Assembly: GCA_015179125.1 (NCBI GenBank)
Contig: WHVA01000072.1
Location: 124,001 to 188,000 of the forward strand
DNA length: 64,000 nucleotides
Source of the DNA: Gautieria morchelliformis
Taxonomy: Eukaryota; Basidiomycota; Agaricomycetes; Gomphales; Gomphaceae
Direction of reading: 5' to 3'
Positions 54,963 through 64,000 of the stretch are shown here, one piece after another (the first letter of the stretch is position 1; each line of letters starts with the position of its first letter). The notes below the pieces were generated by a model. It searched no databases, had not been told where the DNA came from, and saw only the letters and a list, made by a program, of their open reading frames with translations. Position numbers and translations under genes: made by a program.

Positions 54963-55591
54963 GTTAAGCAGCCCCTGGCGCAAGATATCCAGGAGCGCAC
55001 ATCCAGTGCGCTCCTGCATTTCAACCACCCGATCTTGTATTTCAATCATCCGGTCTTGACGAGCCAGGAGGCTCATCCAGAACGCCTTCAGTTCCTCTTC
55101 CTTCCTCGCCTCCCGTTCCTCATGCCTCTCCATCAGTTGCACCATCCTTGCTATCTCCCTGGACGTGTTGATACAGCTCACACTGGATGCAACCGACCCA
55201 GATTCCAGAGCGCTAGTGCTTGACCCACTGTCGCTGTCTGAATCAGAAAGTGAGCGTGATTTCGGTGATTGGTGGTCATAGAGTTCCGCACAGCCTCCAA
55301 TGCATTCTGGACTTGGGACATATGAGAACTTTTAATATATGTAAATACCATGCCCCACCACCCTACTCACCTCTTTAGCCCGCTCCTTTTCCTCCTCATG
55401 GGTCTCCTTGGTAGAAAACTCCTCGCAAAACTTCCATGCTTTGGAGGCCATAGAGTCCAAGGTGGATCTTGAAGGGGAAGCGGGTGGCAGAGCAGATGTG
55501 GCCTTGCCAGATGGACATGACGTGATGGTTGCATCGCAAGGAGTGCAGGGTAGACCACAGCCTCCAAACCAGGAGCTGATACCAGGACACT
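54963..55591 (-). CDS. Unknown two-exon gene fragment with Cys-rich start and coiled-coil end
   Basis: A minus-strand exon after acceptor tctctag reads CPGISSWFGGCGLPCTPCDA and SCPSGKATSALPP, then MASKAWKFCEEFSTKETHEE EKERAKE. After one short intron (about 55370-55320) it continues SLSDSDSDSGSSTSALESGS, REIARMVQLMERHEEREARK and QDRVVEMQERTGCALLDILR, stopping at 54963. The end is a clear coiled coil. Upstream exons were not found and may have been lost by the neighbouring hAT insertion. No family recognised. Confidence 0.45.
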
Positions 55592-56004
55592 AGAGAAAGT
55601 CGCAGGAGGGATGGGGTGCAAGAGAAGTGTTCGACCTGTGAGAGCACGGCAGTGGTGTGGACGCAGCTGGACGCAATTTCAACTAGTAAATTCCCTCAGT
55701 TACTTAATGAATATTAGCAATGCTGGAATATCCCGAGCTAATAGTTATTAGCAACATAAACACTGTATTAAGGTTACCAGGTCCATAGACGTGTCCATGG
55801 ACGCCGTGCGAATGGCTGGGTTGCTCTCCTTAAGCCTGGGGCTTTTGGGCGCCAAGCTCGATCATTGCCGCCATCAACGATCGCTGTCCAAACCTAGATA
55901 TATATGTACTTTATCTGTCCAAATATATGTACTGTATCCACAGGGTACCCAAATACTAATACATAAAAAAAAAAAATTCTTTCCTCCACCACACCCAGTC
56001 TCCA

Positions 56005-59000
56005 ATGCGTCCCATGGTCGTAGATAGCACTGATGACGAGGTTGATGAAGTTGCGCCTGCAATTAAAAGTAGTTCCGGCCAAGTGGTTAAGCCGAGTGCA
56101 GCGCTTCTTGATCCCAGCAATGTAGCGAAGGTGCCAGGGCAGCCAAAACATGCTAACAAAAGGTCAGGAGGCATTGAGGAGGAACCACCAAAGAAGAAGA
56201 AACAAAAGAACTTGCCAAAAAATCTGGGGACCAGTGGTAAAGGCAAAGAAAAAGAAGTTGCGATGGCAGCCACGCTTATTCATGATGAGGCACACCCGGA
56301 AGGCTGGCTAAAAGATCTTGATGGAATCGAGGATCTACCCGAGGCAGGCACCAAGAAGAATAAAGATCGTACTGTAGACATACATTTCTTTTTTGACGAT
56401 CTGCGTGAGCAAATGGGCAAAAAGGTGATGGATTGCAAGCTGTGCCGGTGAGTCTGAATAGTCCTAACCAGAGACGCCATGATGGCTGACTTTAGAACTA
56501 GCAAGCATGACCGGAAGAAGATAACCTTTGTTCATGATGTCACCACACTACACCGCCACATCCAGGCAATGCATGAGGTGCGTTAGTTCACACAGATATA
56601 CTGCTTCAGTTAATAACAGTATATACACATTCAGGGGAAATACAACGAGTGGTGTTCCAAGACTGGATTTGTTAGCAAATTGCCAAACACGGTCAAGGAT
56701 GCCAAGGTAGCTGCCAAGGCACTTTTGACTGACCATTTTGGTCTGGCCCCTGCCAAAGCTCCATATAGTGAGGACACATTTACGCGCCTCGCAGGAGAAT
56801 GGATGATTGCGACTGATCAGGTAAGTTGATATTATAATCACCTATTTCACCAGTCTAATCCCAATGTGAATAGCCTGTGTCTGCTTTTGACAACTCACAC
56901 TTCAGGGCCATGTTGGAAATGGCGTCCCGTTCGAAGGACACCGTCAAACTGCCTGGTCACAAGCTGGCACACTCGGAGGTAATAGCAATCTTCCAGGGGC
57001 ACTTGCGTGATCTCAAAAAGCGATTTTCTGTGAGTGGACCGCTTTCCATGATGAATTTTAACCTCAGCACTTGTTCTAGAGCCCCCACCTTCGAGGTTTG
57101 ATCTCGTGCACATGTGATGCATGGCAGGCATCAAATGTGGACAGGTACTTCGCAGTTACCGGGCATTGGCTTGAGAAAAGGCCCGGGGAAGTCTTGACAT
57201 TGCAGAATGCCCTCCTTGGATTTGTGTCGCTCAACAGCGCACATTCAGGTAAACGCCTCGGTCAAACACTTTTCAAAGTGTTTGACTGCGTGGATGCGGT
57301 CTCTAAGGTACATATCATTATTTTCATAATTGTATTACTGTAACTACTATCTATGTCATCACAGATTGGGTGGGTGGCTTGTGACAATGCAAGCAACAAC
57401 TCCACCATGATGGAGGAGTTGGCGCGTCGTGTTGAGGAACACACGGGTGAAATATATTGCCCAGTTCAATGCCGCATCAGGTAACATTGCACTTTAGTGC
57501 TTTCATGCCAGTCTGCTGACTGTTTCAGATGCCTTGCCTACTGCATCAATCTGGCCACACAGGCAGTGTTATCAACACACTCAAAGGCACCACATTACAA
57601 CCCTGAACACCCAGATGAGCATATCCCTGACACAACCGCCCTAAAACGAGATGCTATAGGTCTCATCCATGCAATTTGTGTCAAAGTGAGTTTATATGTC
57701 TATTTAATTCTATTTAATATGTCCAAGATACTGAGAAGATCACGTAGGAACAGTCCTCAGCCAAGCGCAAGGAAATTTACCAGACACTTCAGCGGCAGCA
57801 TGGTGTCAAACATCCAACCACACTATTGCTCGATATGGTCATCTACATACATAATGCTTGATGGGACCTATTGCAACAGAGAGGTCTGTATTTATTTTCA
57901 TAAGTATTAGTAATTCTGACAGCTCCTCTAGCATGTCAACCGCTTCATGCTTGAAATTGCCCACCTTGAGAAGGATCGCGCCAAATCTAAGAAGCTGATG
58001 AACCTCGCTCTAACTGCTGGAGAATGGGACTCAGTGAAAACATTTTTACAACTTCTCTGGGTGAGTCCTGGTAACTACAACAGTGGCATGAGTCCTAACT
58101 ATGTTGTTCATCAGTTTGCTGACACTGCACAGCATGAATTTTCTGCTGAAAAATACTCCACCCTCTACATGGCAATCCCCGCATTAGAGGGGCTACCCGA
58201 ACTGTGGTACAGCCGTCTAGCCGCACGAACTGGATATGAGGAATTTGATGGGCCATTGCAGGCTGGCATCGGCAAACTGGCTGACTACTACAACAAAACT
58301 GAAGACTCGCACGCATACATAATGAGCATGGGTGCGTATATTTTGGACACAAGTGGACGCATAGACTTACTGAGTTGCCTTGCAGTGCTTCACCCAGAAT
58401 ACAAAATGATTCATTTCAAGAAGCACTGGGGCAATGAGCTGACTGTCAAGGTTACACGAACAGTCAAAGATATTGTGCATAAGGACTACATACTAAATAA
58501 TATATCTGCTGACAACTAATGCAGTTCCAGCAGCGTTGGGAGAGGTTGAGAGGATCAGCTGGACAATGCGATGCAACTCCCAATACGAAGAAGCGTCAGT
58601 TCAAGCTTCTTCTTGGTGCACTAAGTGGTGACGAGGATGAAGAGCCTGCCAATGCCTTGGTCCGTACTCTGAGCAGCTCCAGCAGCCTCATGGAGGTCGA
58701 GGCACCTTGGCTACAAGCTTACCGGGCATATATGGGGGCAGTGGAGCAGCTACCCGATGGTATGGGACTTATCGAGTGGTGGGGTGTCCATGAACGACTT
58801 TACCCTGTATGGGCATCACTCACCTTCGACTACTTGCCAATTATGGCTTCCTCGGTGTCTAGTGAACAAACATTTTCAAGCTCGGGGATCACAATCAGTA
58901 AAAGACGGAACCGATTGAAGGGGGACCTCGTTGGGGCTTTGCAGGCCGTTAAATGCGCCCTTAGGAATGACTTACTCACCCGGGACGGCGTTCCAACTTC

Positions 59001-59124
59001 ATTACTGGAGCTGGAGATCATCGGCAATGGAAAAGCGGCCGATTCAACTGAACAGGTCGTTGATTTAGACAGTGACCTGGAGATAGAACTGGAAAATGTT
59101 CTGGATGAAACGGTAGTAATGTAG
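56005..59124 (+). pseudogene. hAT-family transposase gene, about 11 exons, one frame break
   Basis: It starts MRPMVVDSTDDEVDEVAPAI at 56005. A basic stretch PPKKKKQK is followed by a BED-type zinc finger split by an intron (CKLC ... LHRHIQAMH). The catalytic region shows CTCDAWQASNVDRYFAVTGH, IGWVACDNASNNSTMMEEL and RCLAYCINLATQAVL. The C-terminal dimerisation region reads GLIEWWGVHERLYPVWASLT, YLPIMASSVSSEQTFSSSGI and SKRRNRLKGDLVGALQAVKC, and it ends at 59124. Introns are about 45-60 bp with GT...AG ends. Near 57837-57845 the frame slips (DMV then STYIMLD), where related transposases have TRW, so a few bases were lost. Otherwise it is nearly complete. Confidence 0.85.
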
Positions 59125-59169
59125 TGATATATCTACCATATGTACATTTGTCGAAAATTTCCCTCCCAC

Positions 59170-59310
59170 CCACAAGCCCAGGCTTTAGCCCAACCGAGCC
59201 CGAGCCTGGCCCGAGCCCTGGTCCAGGGCCAGGCTTCAATTTTGAGGAGCCCGAGCCCTCAAAAGCCAAGCCCTGACCCAGGCTTTCAATCCCGGCCCTG
59301 CCCAGGAAAA
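59170..59310. repeat. GC-rich subterminal repeats after the hAT gene
   Basis: Repeated gcccgagcc, ccaggctt and ggccctg motifs lie in both orientations, ending ggccctgcccagg. This looks like a hAT 3' end with binding-site repeats. A matching 5' terminus was not located, so the element borders are open. Confidence 0.4.
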
Positions 59311-59389
59311 CACTAATCCTAACCCTTTGTGAAGCATTCATTGAGCAGATATCTTGCTCAACAGGCAACTTCATTTACAATGCTTTGTG

Positions 59390-59622
59390 TGTGTTTTACC
59401 ATGCTTTGCTTTCATGTGACATTGTCTGACAAGTTTTCATTGGCTATTGTTTGAGACAATAGTTACTAATCATTTGTGTCATTGGCTATAGGTGCACTTT
59501 GCACATGTTTTTCTCTGTTTTGGATTGCTTTGCATGTGTTTTACCATGCTTTGCATCCATGTGACATTGTGAGTCAATGGTTAGTCATTGTTTTCATTGG
59601 CTATTGTTTGAGACAATAGTTA
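59390..59622. repeat. Short tandem duplication, about 155-bp unit
   Basis: tgtgttttaccatgctttgc followed by catgtgacattgt and ggctattgtttgagacaata occurs at 59390-59465 and again at 59537-59620. The sequence gttactaatcattYgtgtca at 59462 recurs at 62041 beyond element E, so E inserted inside this repeat. Confidence 0.7.
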
Positions 59623-59810
59623 TGTAAAGAAGTGGATTCAGAGGGGGGGGTCCACAAGACCCCACTGTATAGTAGTGTGTGGGAACCGCTGGCGGTTCCC
59701 CAGCTTAATCTTTACCTGTCGCCGTCACTACGTAGCATCTGAATTACCACAAATTGGTTGAATTCAGTGTGCCCTTGTGATAAACAGGTATCAAGCCACT
59801 TTTGAACCTT
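59623..59810 (+). repeat. Element E 5' LTR
   Basis: It starts TGTAAAGAAGTGG and shares the blocks gggtccacaagaccccactg, gtgtgggaaccgc and cactacgtagcatc with the 3' LTR. Its right end is uncertain (59786 to about 59810) because it diverges from the 3' LTR after cccttgtga. Confidence 0.7.
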
Positions 59811-60226
59811 CTGCAGTCTTTTGAAAAAGACTGCAGTGCAGATGGCTGTTTGCCGTTGAGAACGCTGTTGCTGCGATGTTTTCATCACGGGAATACTCCG
59901 AGTCAGAGATGGACTCGATGATGGAGAGGAGGAAGGGATGACTCGCTCACTGGGTGAAGGCATGTGAGATGACGCCCAGCAAGGCGTGGTTCTGGGCAGA
60001 GGCCAGCGAGGAGCATTGGCAAGGCCTCTGCAGGGCCATGGACGAACGCGATGGCATCCCTTTGGGACGCATCCATGCGCCACAGCCGGCCAGACAGGTC
60101 GGCCAGGCTGTGCGTGACACACAACGTGATGTCACGCTCATCGACGCTGCCTCCACTGCCCACACCGCGCATCCACACTCTAGGCCGCCCCAGGCTCGCA
60201 CGGACGATGGCACACACCCAACGGCG

Positions 60227-61020
60227 TGTGCATCCACCCTGGGGAACCACCCAGGAGGTCCCAGGACCCGCATAAGCCGCCCTCGCAGCACAGCATCATC
60301 CGCACGCCCCAGGTGTGGCCCCGGATGCCCTGCTCGCTCCCAGCGAGCAGGGATGGTGGTGCATGCTCTCTAGAGCATGCATCCACCTCTGGGGACCCTC
60401 CAGAGGTCCCCAGAGCTGCACAGATGTCACGCATGCCGCGCCCGGTGAGCAACGACATCCATGCACACCAGGCACAGCCCCAGCTGCCCCACTCACTCCC
60501 AGGGCGCAGGAACGGTGGTGCACGCTCCGAGGAGTGTGCATCCACCTCTGGGGACCGTCCAGAGGTCCCCAGAGCTGGCCAGATGTCGCGCCCAGTGCAA
60601 CGACATCTGTGCACCCCAGAGCGTGCCCTGGCTGCCCCGCTCATTCCCAGCGAGCGGGAACGGTGCTGCACGTCCCACAGGATGTGCACCCACTGCTGGG
60701 AGCCCTCAAGGGGCCCCCAGAGGCCGCCGGGCTCCACGAAAGCCGCGCCCACAGTGCCGCTCTGCCCACCCTCGCTCGCGCCCGCATGCAGGGCCACCCC
60801 CATCAGCGGTGGGTGCCACATGGCGCACCAGGTCCCCAGCAGACACCCAGGCTGCTGGGGGTCCCTGCCGCGTGCCAGGGCCGGCCCACCGCCGTGTCCG
60901 TGTTCACGCGTGGCCCCAGAGGCGGCCCCGGCCGCCCCGCCCTCTCCCATTAAGGGGGGAGGGTGCGGCACGCCCCAAGGGGTATGCACCCGCATCCGGG
61001 GACCTGCCAAAGGTCCCCAG
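60227..61020. repeat. Tandem repeat in element E, about 150-bp unit
   Basis: The block ccacctctggggaccctcca with gaggtccccagagct recurs with changes at about 60227, 60377, 60535, 60680 and 60980 (a very diverged unit near 60830). Each unit contains a strong hairpin. The long open frames on both strands (for example 60180-61082 minus) repeat the unit and are not called as genes. Confidence 0.7.
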
Positions 61021-61847
61021 AGGCACCCTGTTGCAGTGTATATTGCAACCGCTGCATCGCCAGCCCCCAGCAGAGCCGCCACCTGTCACATGTCGTACAC
61101 ACGACATGCAGAGCTCCCAGCAGGCTGGGAGGTCTCACCAGGCAGCTGCAAAAGCTGCACAGCTACCTACATCACGTGCCATGCATGCGCGTGAATGTGC
61201 ATCCATTGTGTCCAGGGCCATGGACACAATGCTCTGCTGCTGCATGCAGCCAGTGGCCGGTTTGGCCATGAAGCGGTCAAGTATTTACCGCTTCGGTAAT
61301 CTCCTTGCATAGGGCTCCTCCTAGTCCTACGGGTGACATCGTGTCACAAAGTGGTCAATTACTGACCGCTTGGTTATTCCTTGCATAGGGCCCTGCCGGG
61401 TCCTATGGCTGCATAACTGCTATCCTTTGCAGTTAGGCACCAATGATGCCTAGATCATTGGCTGTTCAGTTCCCCACAGACATCACCTGTTTGTGGGTTT
61501 GAGAGCATTCAAGTTGTTCTCAACCGTAGGTTTCGGTTCAGAGGGGGAAGAACCATGCCCCCAAACCAATCAACCACCCACTACAACACTGGGAGTACCG
61601 GCAAAGCTGGCACAACCACTGGTGTTCAGAATGCTGAACACCAGAACAGGTGTGTTGGCACAGTGCCAACACATCTGCCATGATGTCATGGAATGGCATC
61701 ATGCCATTCATGTCAGATCTGAGGCATCAGATCTGCGGTTATTCTGAGGTACATCAGAATGACCTGGTCCACACACCCATCCCTTTCTCAAGGTCAAAGG
61801 GGTGCTTCTTTTGGCTCACCCGGTGGGTTCCTTCTAGAAGGGGAGGG

Positions 61848-62038
61848 TGTAAAGAAGTGGATTCAGAGGAGGGGGTCCACAAGACCCCACTGTATAGTAG
61901 TGTGTGGGAACCGCCGGCGGTTCCCCAGCTTGATTGCATCTTACCCTTATACTGTCACTACGTAGCATTCAGAATACCTTCCTTTGTCAAGTTCTGTTGT
62001 GCCCTTGTGACACAAGGCATAAGATTGTCATCTTGACA
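61848..62038 (+). repeat. Element E 3' LTR
   Basis: 191 bp, TGTAAAG ... CTTGACA, containing a perfect 20-bp palindrome at 61906-61925 (GGGAACCGCC and its complement). Confidence 0.85.
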
Positions 62039-62289
62039 AGTTACTAATCATTCGTGTCAGTGGCTATAGGTGCACTTTGTATATGGTTTGCTCTGTTTTC
62101 CTGCCAGGTGATGTTCTCCGTCAATGGTTATTGGCTATCCTTGCAGACAACCATTACTAACTGTTCCCGTCACCGCCCATTGGGCCGCTGACTGCTTTGC
62201 TTCTGTTTTGCGGAGTTTGCTTACCAAGTGTCTCCCTCCGCTTCCATGGCCCATTTCTCCATCCACTCTAAATAATCACCCTTAAGAAG

Positions 62290-62990
62290 AAAAAAGGGAA
62301 AGTGAAGGCACATGTAGTTGAAGAAATCTCTGAAGAGAAGGATGAAAGCCCCATTGCTTTTGCCAACTTTGAGTGTTTGGCATTGAGCAAGGACTCATCT
62401 GAAGCTATTGTAATCTTGGATATGGGTGCCAGTTCTCATATAACACCTCACAAGAGTTTGTTGAAGAATTACTGTCCCTTTTCACATCTGAGGAATTCAA
62501 GCAGCAGACAAAGGTACTTTTGATGCCTTTGGTCGAGGTTTGCTTGTATTATCTAGTAAGGCTAGTGATGAGACAGTAGAGATGGTGTTAAAGGACACAT
62601 TATATGCACCTAAAATTGCCTTCACCCTTGTCTCTATCAGCCAGTGCAATGATGCAGGCTACCAGATGAAGATCATCAATCAAGAATGTTGTGTATCAAA
62701 TTCTACTGGGAAGCTGTTGATGAAAGTGCCAAAATTGAATGGACTATACAGACTAGATCACCAATGATCTGAGAACAAAGCCTATCACTGCTTTTCAGCC
62801 ATGCACAGGATAGATGGGTCGGAAATTTACAGTTATTGCCCATCTAAGTGTCCAGAGGCCCTCAAGCACCTGTGGAGAGAAAAATGTGATAAGTACTTAG
62901 CCACAGGTCACTGGAAGTACCATGTAGGAGGCAACACAATACCTATGCTAATGGTATACCTTTAGTCTTCATACCATTGTCGGTGCTGTC
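62290..62990 (+). pseudogene. Copia remnant: protease region
   Basis: Two adjoining frames read VEEISEEKDESPIAFANFEC, IVILDMGASSHITPHKSLLK, and after a shift near 62520 AFGRGLLVLSSKAS, KDTLYAPKIAFTLVSISQCN and LLMKVPKLNGLYRLDHQ. This is the aspartic protease to pre-integrase part of a Ty1/copia polyprotein (D-M-G-A-S-S-H in place of D-S-G-A). It differs from copia-1 and copia-2. No LTR of its own is visible. Confidence 0.8.
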
Positions 62991-63053
62991 AGCGAAGGGA
63001 TTGTTATTACTAGACAACCTTTCTGTGAGACCTTGTACGTTACATCGTCAAGT

Positions 63054-63152
63054 GTGGGGCGGGTTAGCGCAGGTGGAACTGACCCAAACCAAGCGCCCGT
63101 TTGGGATCACATGAAGGAAGAGCCTCCAGGTTCGAATCCCCCCCCTCCCCAT
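63054..63152 (+). ncRNA. tRNA-related head with pol III A and B boxes
   Basis: Box A lies near 63061-63076 (gggttagcgcaggtgg) and box B at 63129-63139 (ggttcgaatcc), about 60 bp apart as in tRNA genes. The start (gtggggc) can pair loosely with the end (cctcccca) as a vestigial acceptor stem. The anticodon arm is not convincing, so it is treated as a SINE head, not a functional tRNA. Confidence 0.6.
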
Positions 63153-63599
63153 TTGTAGCAGTAATTACTACAATGGTTCACCCCTCCGATAGGTGTCGAT
63201 AAGTGTTAGGATTACGAGGCTCCTGGACTTCCACCCGGCATATAAGACCTACTGAAACTGACCGGTACTGATATGTGTAAGGGCAACCCTGGCTGGTTGT
63301 GGAGATCACACTACCACACAACTGACAAGGGGAAATCCAAAGTCTGTATAAATGAACAGAGTATACAAGAGAGGGGATTCTCACCTGACAAGGGGAAATC
63401 CAAAGAGAAAAGTCTAAGGACCCCCAATGTCAGCGAGCCCGTATTATACTACACTGCACAGCCAGGGACAACACTTGGCACCCGCCATCAACCCTGCATC
63501 CCCCTGACCTCCCTGACCCTTGATCGACCCTCGATGCCACCCATTAAGCGAGTCGCTTGATTTCCGACACTGTTCCAAGAATGGAAGTCAGAAATTGGA

Positions 63600-63770
63600 G
63601 TGGAACTGGCAAGGCAAACAGAACCGGTGGAAGTTCTCCCAGGAGCGGAATCATTTCCAAAAGCGGAGGCGGAGATGGAATCGGAACTGGAAGCAGAGTT
63701 GGAAATAGAGTCGGAACTGGGTGTGGTGTCGGAACTGGAAATGGAAAACAGGGTGTCCCCTGACAATATG
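63600..63770 (+). repeat. Degenerate ggaactgg/gagttgga repeat within the retroposon
   Basis: Short units such as cggaactgga and gagttggaaa are repeated, so one frame encodes alternating Glu and Leu (AEMESELEAELEIESELGVV). A similar block occurs at 7548-7620. It may be a captured fragment of another element. Confidence 0.5.
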
Positions 63771-64000
63771 TATCTAAGGTGATTAGGCATTGTAGACAAA
63801 CAGGAAGTATCCTATGTTGGTGCCAGCATATCTCTGGCTTACTTTGGTAACTACGATACCCTAGCATGTAAAACACTTTGATTACTCTATTCCGCATTCC
63901 GGGTAGAGACTGCCTATATAGGGCTCGGCCCCAAGGTGGCAGTATAATAAACGGAATTCAAAAAAAAAAAAAAAAAAAAAAAAAAAACATCGTCAAGTAT

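Larger units (their letters stand above)
59623..62038 (+). mobile_element. Element E: non-autonomous LTR retroelement with TSD AGTTA
   Basis: LTRs of the A/C/D family lie at 59623 to about 59810 and at 61848-62038 (TGTAAAGAAGTGGATTCAG ... CTTGACA). AGTTA flanks both ends (59618-59622 and 62039-62043), and a polypurine tract agaaggggaggg precedes the 3' LTR. The 2-kb interior has no gag or pol. It consists of a 150-bp GC-rich tandem repeat and a chain of short hairpins. It would depend on proteins of a relative such as element D. Confidence 0.85.
63042..63998 (+). mobile_element. tRNA-headed, poly(A)-tailed retroposon with 12-bp TSD (SINE-like, 934 bp)
   Basis: The direct repeat ACATCGTCAAGT flanks the element (63042-63053 and 63987-63998). 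The element starts GTGGGGCGGGTTAGCGCAGG, which contains an A-box-like sequence, and has a perfect B box GGTTCGAATCC at 63129-63139. It ends with about 27 A (63961-63987). Tail plus long TSD indicate LINE-type retrotransposition, probably from an RNA polymerase III transcript. The body is unusually long for a SINE and includes a Glu/Leu-coding stretch related to 7548-7620. Confidence 0.75.

Noticed and set aside
60180..61312. Long open frames on both strands in element E (about 300 codons each)
   Set aside because: They follow the 150-bp GC-rich repeat, lack any domain and exist on both strands at once, as expected from composition.
63054..63152. A functional tRNA gene
   Set aside because: The A and B boxes are good, but the anticodon arm and acceptor stem do not fold convincingly, and the segment is the head of a TSD-flanked retroposon.

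Overview
The window looks like a transposon-rich region of a filamentous basidiomycete, most likely an Agaricomycete. The evidence is the very short introns (about 40-60 bp), a mating-type-like homeodomain gene remnant, chromodomain-bearing Ty3/gypsy elements, two kinds of Ty1/copia element, a LINE with a terminal RNase H, hAT and integrase-core DNA transposons and several MITE-like insertions. No conserved housekeeping gene was recognised and no genus can be assigned. Many reading frames are broken. The coordinates below come from reading by eye; no alignment was run.

Layout. 1-3160: 3' end of a minus-strand LTR element (A) with an accessory ORF, interrupted by a hAT-type MITE. 3161-6837: a copia element (copia-1) interrupted by a gypsy solo LTR. 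7852-10991: a second copy (C) of the accessory ORF with its LTR, then a copia integrase scrap. 10992-16489: element D, a minus-strand chromovirus that keeps gag, protease, integrase, chromodomain, the same accessory ORF and a 3' LTR, but has lost RT/RNase H and its 5' end. 16490-24484: Gypsy-B, a plus-strand chromovirus with both LTRs and a 401-aa ORF on the opposite strand between the chromodomain and the 3' LTR. 24485-29234: LINE with a poly(A) tail.

29235-49814 is built from dispersed repeats (called R2 and R3 here) that carry nested insertions: a 922-bp TA-flanked MITE, a 4.76-kb copia element (copia-2) with perfect TSDs whose middle is inverted in place, a 285-bp TA-flanked MITE and a 59-bp palindrome. 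A few gene fragments of unknown function lie among them.

49933-51120 holds homeodomain gene pieces. 51269-52880 is a multi-exon integrase-core gene whose frames can be joined intact. 53065-53990 is an inverted pair of 173-bp tandem repeats. 54963-59124 holds a small unknown gene and a nearly intact hAT transposase gene. 59623-62038 is a non-autonomous LTR element (E), related by its LTRs to A, C and D, whose internal region is packed with consecutive short hairpins. The window ends with a copia remnant and a 934-bp tRNA-headed, poly(A)-tailed retroposon with 12-bp TSDs.

The strongest candidates for something undescribed are the two unrelated accessory ORFs placed after pol in two chromovirus lineages (one sense, one antisense), the hairpin-chain LTR element E, and the long tRNA-headed retroposon.
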